IMG/VR virus record: IMGVR_UViG_3300017770_000054
Location: 1 to 36,358 of that record
Origin: a virus
DNA length: 36,358 nt
Direction: 5' to 3' (one strand)
Part shown: one piece after another, positions 17,501 to 23,500 of the stretch
Layout: the number at the start of each line of letters is the position of its first letter
Position numbering within the stretch: position 1 is the stretch's first letter
The notes under the pieces: model-generated
The model's database searches: none
Seen by the model: only the letters and a program-made list of their open reading frames with translations
Told to the model about the DNA's origin: nothing
Position numbers and translations under genes: made by a program

Positions 17501-17584
17501 ACCGCCATCTATCGCTGTAACGCCAGAGACTTCATAGTTATCTATAAAAAACTTTTGTTCGTAATTAAAAGTGCCTCCGTTCAT
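11567..17584 (-). CDS. Tube-like tail protein with about 17 fibronectin III domains
   Basis: This 2,005-residue protein follows the tape measure after 6 bases. Residues 1-345 are tube-like in two halves: GNFSIERSLITRDPLLNYTGEIGF and SGYLQEYSVSCAVGAIPSVSADIAV, then VQRFSYSLSTPREPIYVVG with RPVEVQ. They match the N-terminal logic of the tube proteins at 31161, 32425 and 5923. Residues about 365-1978 are about 17 fibronectin type III domains of 85-110 residues, each with W, YxxxLS, NL-pGT-YYYRVRA-N and a closing T-P border. The last residues (ILQEDESIILLEQND) resemble the C-terminus of the protein at 32425. I infer a distal tail or tip ring subunit with long FnIII arms that may bind cell-surface carbohydrate. 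FnIII domains are common on phage virions, but this number is large. No clear Shine-Dalgarno sequence or GTGTAAT motif precedes it. Confidence 0.82.
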   Translation of the reverse strand: MNGGTFNYEQKFFIDNYEVSGVTAIDGGYQINEEPLNVLGHGYFDSLVTEPLQGNFSIERSLITRDPLLNYTGEIGFNGGIYYNGTSFDFVSGYLQEYSVSCAVGAIPSVSADIAVYGNIGGRSRTLEKNKVKNYNTTLHHTETGIVKQYVETGILTTGVVRDQDKMKLDAIEWLDYGWKNLSGDHPRSATPILYPEEENEIIQIPDQGSIHISGFGTETNRVQRFSYSLSTPREPIYVVGRDRPVEVQTIPPYEINAEIVIHVDDYEAKNIFDYLIQETSPHKKDLFILVKNSDNTSAIGSYNIPNARLISENISASADEQLEISLSYQGYYNFLDESVISGSLSAELDDVEIGPEPERECREPTIQAYRPQAKLATSHTQSCFTLNWKGFVIDHEYELDVSKEDPYFNNNNKVLDKMRFQGNGNLQITYSYELCALEPGTVYYYRVRSKNEYGEYSQWSNVVETITIPADPEITSFSDCQDSPSFGFRLNWTSSKGVNHYLLDLSDDPNFNNLVLDSYLVNTNNYLIQELDAGTIFYSRVRAVNNSGISSNSQVFVNKSRAPKPTNINFRNVLETEFMLTWSASKLNEGYMVSVYRQGSSTALSRYNRKKTPYTSMEVNGLEKGGTYSVVLHVENDCGETSGTSPETITLIPEQVTNISASQCDFYGFTLSWPNITGASDYQIQYTNAVDANGFPVYSLTKNSSVNSYDITNLLAGKKYWYRVRAINSTGEGDYSFDKFKVTIPPAPLIIDSPSTEQDSILLKWNDVDGAESYEVDVSLESNNFNPNLTSYNSKLVEENYLKVTGLTAGQNYVYRIRAVNDCGASQNSETGTDCTAPPTPTSLSTSAVTPNSFNVSWASAGSGIKYIFDLSKSETMSPLISNYAGIELSTTNISLSNLQEKTEYYFRVRSSNGDCGKSPYSGIVSQITPSKSSLKGLNPPSNCSYYGFTASWIADASSTEYEFNLSEDINFTSFVGSYNNSFRTSSTSITISNLDPGTKYYYRIKAYNQYGSTEYSDPGSILTFPAAPSVTTSNVTATSFDLALSEPESVISYEIDISTTSNFSNFITDFQSYKTSDSSLNIIGLSPNTRYYIRSRSRNLGCGLSQNSSTVNVLTESMPSIPSSLSSGSCTYFGITLSWAAASNATEYNLVLSEDQNFSSFEQGYNQGFLTSSTSQVLTNLDPGKRYFYKVRSKNNYGYSAFSAPNNFLTFPASPNLNIRSITFDSVSLSWNLIQSANKYIIYYKKEGAASYTEIVTTELSQTISGLDSSQKYFIYIKAENNGCGASQASDEQNFTTASLAASVSGLSKVNCFSGGFEVNWANVSDADYYRVNLYKGEVLSTFLNVYQNSTKFNNLSEGFQYQVSVQAGNEYGLSSESTKLSVTTKPASPQNLSITSSTDSSISTSWGSSTSANEYIVEISSNPNFSSIIDSKTTGSTSATFNTGISQDSTYYVRVSASNQSCGEGLKSTAISVTTSSAAPSSVSNIQTSDCNYSGSDFGFTLSWSQAENATSYEVNLSTSSSFSSFVEGFDTSHSTTANSVIFSNLSGGTQYYFRIKPKNKDSEGAYSTVDNITTLPNQVSNLRVTEVGCDDCIDLAWGTSSGVNGYKLYIALDSEYSNTITDYNFKNISSGDNTHEVCNLSKGREYYIKIIGYNDCGEGSPSEISVNTQTEIPTTRISSDIRSDGFTANWSYPEGASYFKFYLSEYSDFSTILSSYNGIEVFTNRVTVSGLTGNVYYFKVEAYNTDGETCGQSSSQTTTLTAGPPVTTAASNNIIDCTETGNTFSSTAASFTINWNTQLGALGYFLDLSEESTFDSFVTANNNQNQEVYLENFEITGASSNSLDVKNLKTGTLYYYRVRAFNDEGTSLDSNIQTVLTKPFTPGFSVLNIGGTTGASINIIPVFSQSKTSNATSVNEYNVKIYNSISLTNLVREETFTSTSISISNLAPGFEYYVVAIATNETGDSCESDPYKIETAKSLLKETEFPILQEDESIILLEQND
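11651..16492 (-). repeat. Fibronectin type III domain array with matched cysteines
   Basis: About 17 diverged FnIII domains. From the third on, many B-type domains have a Cys in the loop before the last strand (NDCG, NGDCG, LGCG, NNGCG, NQSCG, ETCG) and the next A-type domain starts with a Cys (QCDFYGF, NCSYYGF, SCTYFGI, NCFSGGF, DCNYSG, DCTETG). Paired positions: 639/665, 917/945, 1104/1132, 1286/1314, 1465/1494, 1754/1781. Confidence 0.85.
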
Positions 17585-17590
17585 TATGTA

Positions 17591-20500
17591 TTATTTTTGA
17601 AGTATACCGCCTAGTCTTTGTTGATCTGTTATTACTTTAATTACAGCCTCTTCAATTTGTTTAGCGATATTATCAGCTTGGTCATTCACGCTGGTGTTTG
17701 TTCCGTTTGCTGTGCTTGAGTCGCTCCCTCCTTCATAGGAAGATGATGAGCCGCCTTTCGAGTCAACCGTAACATTAATATATACATCGCCAACGCCTCC
17801 ACCCCCACTTGAGCCTCCTCCTGAAGGGGAAAACCCGCCGCCTCCTGATGATGGGCTTGATTGTACAGCTATTAATATTTGAGATAAAAGGTCATTTTGT
17901 ATAGAGGCTTGTTCAACAAAATTTGAGCTATTCGAAACATTTGATACATTGGATGAATTGCGGACAGAAGAAGAGTTAGATCTAGATGAATTATTTATTT
18001 CCGTAGATTCAGATGTTTGGCTTTTGTCAATTACATTTTGTACGCTATTTGATATCTCTTGAGAAATAGTAGTATTTTGATTTTTAATTTCTTCTAAAAT
18101 AGATTGTAGTATTGCCGACTGATTTGTATTCGCTTCACCTGATTCTCCAGTCGTTATATTGTTTGTTGTTTTTGATTCTATTGTTTCTTTAAGTGTCTGG
18201 GTTTCACTTCTGGTTGACTCAGCTGTTTCTCCTTGCGTAATTAATGTATCTAAGATTTGTTGCAATAATTCAGATTGAGAGTCCATATTACTTGCCGCAG
18301 GCATAGGTATGTTCTTACCTACAACGCCACCTTTATTCAATCTTTGAGCATTAATACTATTAAAAAATGAAAGGCCATGCTTTTTGACGGCATCTTTATT
18401 TACTACAAATTCACCTCCAGTTAGCAGAGCTGGCACTCTGTCCTCAGATTCCCCACTGGCTCTGATGACTTTTCCTCCAACAGCCATTTTTCTTTTCCCT
18501 AGCAATCTTTGGGATTGATAATTAGTATACGTTCCTGAATTAAAGCCAGCTTTAGTGGCAGTTTCACTACTCGAAAAGCCGCCGCCTGTAGAGAAGTTTG
18601 AAGCTGCCGAAAGTCCCATCATTCCTGTTCCTCCAGAATTCATCCAATTTGTTCCCTGCATATTTATCATATTGCCGACTGTATTTCCGCCTCCTATTCC
18701 TTGATTAAGGTTAGCTCCTTTAAATCCTCCAAAAAAACCTGTTCTTTGTGAGACAGCTCCCATAGAATTTACTTGGAAGCCACTTCCTTGAAAACGTGCA
18801 TTTGTTGCGTTTTGACCTCTAGAGAATAAATTTTTAGTAAAACTTGTTGAGCCCCTTGTGTTTCCTCCTCCAGACCCTCCTGTCATTTGTATGTATGCTT
18901 GAGGATTGTTAATTCCGTTCATTGCAAATCTTGAGTTTGCTTTTGCAATATCAAAAGAGCCACCTTTACTGTAAAAGTCTCCAGAAGAAAAGCCTAGGTT
19001 GCCTGCAGCTGTATCTGTAAAGGAGCCAACTTGTGCTGGGCTAGGAGGGCCCATCATGTCGGGCGCCGACTTAATAGCTAAATTAGTAGCTTCCCCCTGG
19101 ATTGCTACCGTATTTGAGGCTTTTGCCATTTGGGTACTTTGAACCGCACCTTGTACCGCTGACAAACCAGCGCTAATTGCCGCTCCTATCAATACCCCTT
19201 TAATGGCGTCTTTAATCGCTTTCTTTTTCTGTTCTCTGTATTTTCTTAAAGCTTCCACGTTTCTGTCGTAAGCGCCAACAGCATCGAGAGCTTGCTGCTT
19301 TGCTTGCATTACTTCATCTGCAACAGGGCCGCTAATTAAACCTAAACCAGAAAGACGAGAGCTCTCATCTTCTAGCTGCATATTTATTCCGCCTCCTGAG
19401 CTGGCTGGCATTGCTTGACCGTAATCATCAATAGCGCCTGTTGACTGTATAACATCTAGAGCTCCTGAGGTTCCTGTCTGCTTTGCGAAAGCCATTAAAT
19501 TGTCTCGACCTTCGATATTGCCAGCTTCAAAAGTTCCAGCTTGGCCAAGAGATGAAATTAGGAAACCTCCTTCTCCTGTTTGATTTTCTAATTCTCTATT
19601 TGGGTCAGCGGGCCCAACTGTGCCTCCCTGGTTTCTTTGTTTGACTGTACCTGAATTTATTGATGTTAAAAAATCTTTGCCATATTTATTAACAGCAGAC
19701 TTTCTAATAACATACTCTCCGCTATTTAGCATGGCAGGAACATCATCTTTTGTTCCACTACCACCGTAAACTTCACCTCCGCCACTCCTTCTAACAACCC
19801 CGCCTTTAGAAAAGGGGCTAAAGCCTGGACCCATTATAGAATTTATCCCAGTATTTACAACGCCTAAAATTTGATCAGAAAGCCTTCTCTGGATGGCTTG
19901 ATTTAAAGTGTTTAAGAAAGAAAGGGCGACATCCTGAAAGGCTTCTTTCCAGGATTTTATACCCGCACCAGCTTCGGTTAGTGCCTTAGCCATGTTATCG
20001 GCAAATGTCCTAGGTAGATCCCTACCTATACTCTTGTAAAATCTAGTTTCACTTGTTTTGACATCATTATCATTAAGCGATACGCCACTCAAAAACATGT
20101 CTCTACGCGTCATGGGTCTCATTCCGCTTGCTCGCATTACCGCCTTGCCGTCTCTATTTTGCATATCGTATTGCATTTGCTGATCGAGGGCAAGATTCGC
20201 CGCTGCAGTTGTATCTCCTCGGGCTTTTGCTTCCATTATTGCACGATTAGCCTTTTGGGTATTGTCCGCTAATTGATTGAGTATGTTTCCTGCTTTTTTT
20301 GCGTTTTCTGATTGTTTGTCGATAGTTTTGATGTTATCTTCTATTGTCGCAGATTGTAGCTTTGTGGCATTACCTATTTGTACAATACTATCTCTGGAAT
20401 TAACTATTTCTGTAGCGAGCTCTGGAAATTTATTATTTATAACTGTAAGTTCCTTTTCAAAATCTTCAAAGGAGTTTATAGTTTTTGGGTCTATACCTGT

Positions 20501-23500
20501 AGCTTGTTGAAAGCCTTCTTGATTTTTTATAAAGCGTGAGGTAGATTGATCAATTGCGTTTTGTATCTTCTCTCCAATTTCCCCTTCAGGGACTCGTAAA
20601 GCTGAAATTTGAGCTAAAAGATCAGACTCTGCTGAGATTGGAATCTGTGATTCAGCCGATACGGTAACTGTATTATTTTTGATTCCATTTGAAACAGCAC
20701 TTTCAATTTTAGCTTGTGAGTTCGCGATCTCTTTTGTTAGCTGATTGATTTGCGCATCTATAGCAACTATTTTTTCAGTATTATCTGTTTGAGTGTTTGG
20801 CGCCGTGGAGGGCGCGCTTTGATCCCATTGGCCTGCATATGTTCCTCCTGGGCCTGTCATTAATTTATTACTTGAATTTAATTGCTGAGTGAATGGATTT
20901 GGCTGATTGAGCATTAAAAACCCATTATTATCAAATTGCAATCCAGACCAATCAGATTTTTGACTAGGGGCTCCTGAGTTATTTTGCAAATTTGCTCTTT
21001 CATTTTTTAAATTTTGGAGCTCTTGAGTTTTGCGATTTAAATCTTTTTGTTGTTGAATTTTTTTAGGATCTGATGGTCCCCCTTCAACAGGTTTAGGGCC
21101 AGTAGGTCCGTCCCCACCTAACTCATTAATAAGTCTGTCTATTGAGTCTGTTAATACTTGTATTCTTGCGTCGTTTTGAGATATTGTAGCTTTTAGACCT
21201 GAATTTGACTTAATAAGGGCGTCTTGCGCAATTTTAGTATTAAGGCTATTCATTACTTGCTTATCTAATTCAATCGTCAATTTTTCATTTAAGTATTTAA
21301 GCTGATTCTGTTCTATCTTTTTTCTTTTTTCGAGTTCTAATAACTGCTGTTTTACAGGATCTACGTTATCAAAGGGAGTCATATAACTTCTCTCGATATC
21401 TCCTTTCTCGCGTACTGCCCGTATATCTAAATCGCTTACTCTACTATCTAAGTTTGTTTTTTCAATTTGTAATAAATTATTTATTTGAGACCTTAGTGCG
21501 TTTTCTTTAGTCACATACTCTTTTGATTTCATAGAATTTTCAATAATTTCATTTTCTATTTTCAAGTTTGTTTCGAGCACAGATTGTCTTTCTTTCAAAG
21601 AGGCTACAAAATCAGTAATCGCTTGAGATGCATTACCAAAGGCTAATGATCCTGCTTCCAGACCTAACATTTTTTCTATTTTTTCTGGAGCCTCTAATAA
21701 AGTCATTAAGGTTTGTTCGTTAGCGTTTTCGATGTCTTTTTGAAATTGAGCAGCTTTTTCTGGAGTTATCTGATTGAATTCTGATTTTAATTGACTTAAA
21801 ATGTCTGTTTGCACTTTTATTCTTGCTTCAGAAATAGCAACCGTTTTTTCATATAAATTTTTATCTTTTGCTTGCTGTTTTAAATTTTCTTCTTCGAGAT
21901 TTAATCTTTTCGTGGTGGAAGCTGATAAGCCAATATAGTTGAGTTTAATTTTTTCTAAATCATTTTTAATTTTAATATCAGTTTCTAAAAAAGCTAAAGC
22001 GGTTTTACTCTTTAAGGCTGCTCTCTGCATAGACTTTTTAAGAGTTTGCATCTCTTTAAATGTATTAACCCCTTCTTTATATTTTTGTTCTAAAACTTGT
22101 TCTATTTTTTTACCTTCTCCAACAGATGCTCGAATTGCTTCATGTAAAGCTGTCAGGCCATCTTGATCTATAATGTCTTCTATAATATTGGTTATGTTTT
22201 CGAAGGCTGCGTCATCAATATCCCTGTCAAACCCTAACTCTTTTGTCATCATTTCAGCTCTTCCGTATGCACTAGTACTGCCTGTAGCTCTACTGGCTTG
22301 TATGGCTCTATTAGCTTGAGCTTCATCTAAGTTTGCGTTTCTTAAGGCTCCTCCCATTGCCTTAATTTGACTTTGTGACATAGAGTCTTTTCCGAAAAAG
22401 CTATCTAATCCAATTTCTTCGAGGAAACTGAGGCTGTCTACCTGTTCTTCGAATTTAACCATAGCTTCCATTATGGTAGCGTTATCGAGGTCTCGCTTGG
22501 AGAGGGATCTGAACTCTTTCATAACTGCATTTTGAGCTGATCTGTTTCCTCCTGCAGCCGCCATTGCTTCTCCGAATGTTTGGTTTTTCGAATTTAACCT
22601 ACCAGAGCCAACATCTTTAAATATACTTTCTAGTTCTGCTTTAAAAGAGTCTCTACCTTTTGTTATGTCTAGATTTTGAAATTTAGTAATTGCGGCCTCT
22701 ATCTCTCCGTATCGAGAAGAAGCATCTTGAGTGGCTTCAGTTAATTCTTCGACACTGAGCTTGACATCGGTCAAGCTCATCATTAAACCAGTGATGGCGC
22801 CACCTCCAGCGCCAATAGCTGTTCCTATTGCTGTGCCCACACCTGGAGCTATAGCTGTCCCAACGGTGCCCCCGAGCATAGCTCCTGTAGCTGTATATGA
22901 ACCTATATTCGAACCTAAGTTCCCAAAAAATCTTTCGGTTCCTGTTTGTTGAGCTCGAGAGCGTCCGCCCATTAACATTGCAGTTCCTTGATCTATAAAG
23001 CCTCCTGCCATTGGAAGTCCTATCATCATACCAAAGCCATCCATAGATTGACCCACTCTCTGCATTCCGCTTGTGGCTCTTGGAAATCTTTCGGCAAATC
23101 TACCCCCCATGTTCATGACGCCTTGTCTTGCTCGACCCATCATGCCTATACTTTGCATTGGATTGCCAGCTTGTTCTCTAGCTTGTTGAATTTGCTTTAA
23201 CGCTTCTTTTGCTGCATTTTTACCTAGGGCGGTTTTTTCTTTTTCAAATCCTAATTGTTTTAGGACTTCTTTAGTTTCTTCTTTTGTGGCGTCACTTTGA
23301 GCTAACCTAAGCATTACAGTTTCTTTTGTTAGCGTTCGCTGTTTGTCTATCGAGATTCCCCATCTCTTTAACATTTTTTGTAAATTTTCGCTAAGTCTTG
23401 TGCTCGAAGCTTCTATTTTGGCGAAATTGTTTACTACTTTACTACTGCCAAAGTCACCCCTTACCGCGGAGCGAGTAACGCCTCCTTCTTTTGCGAAATT

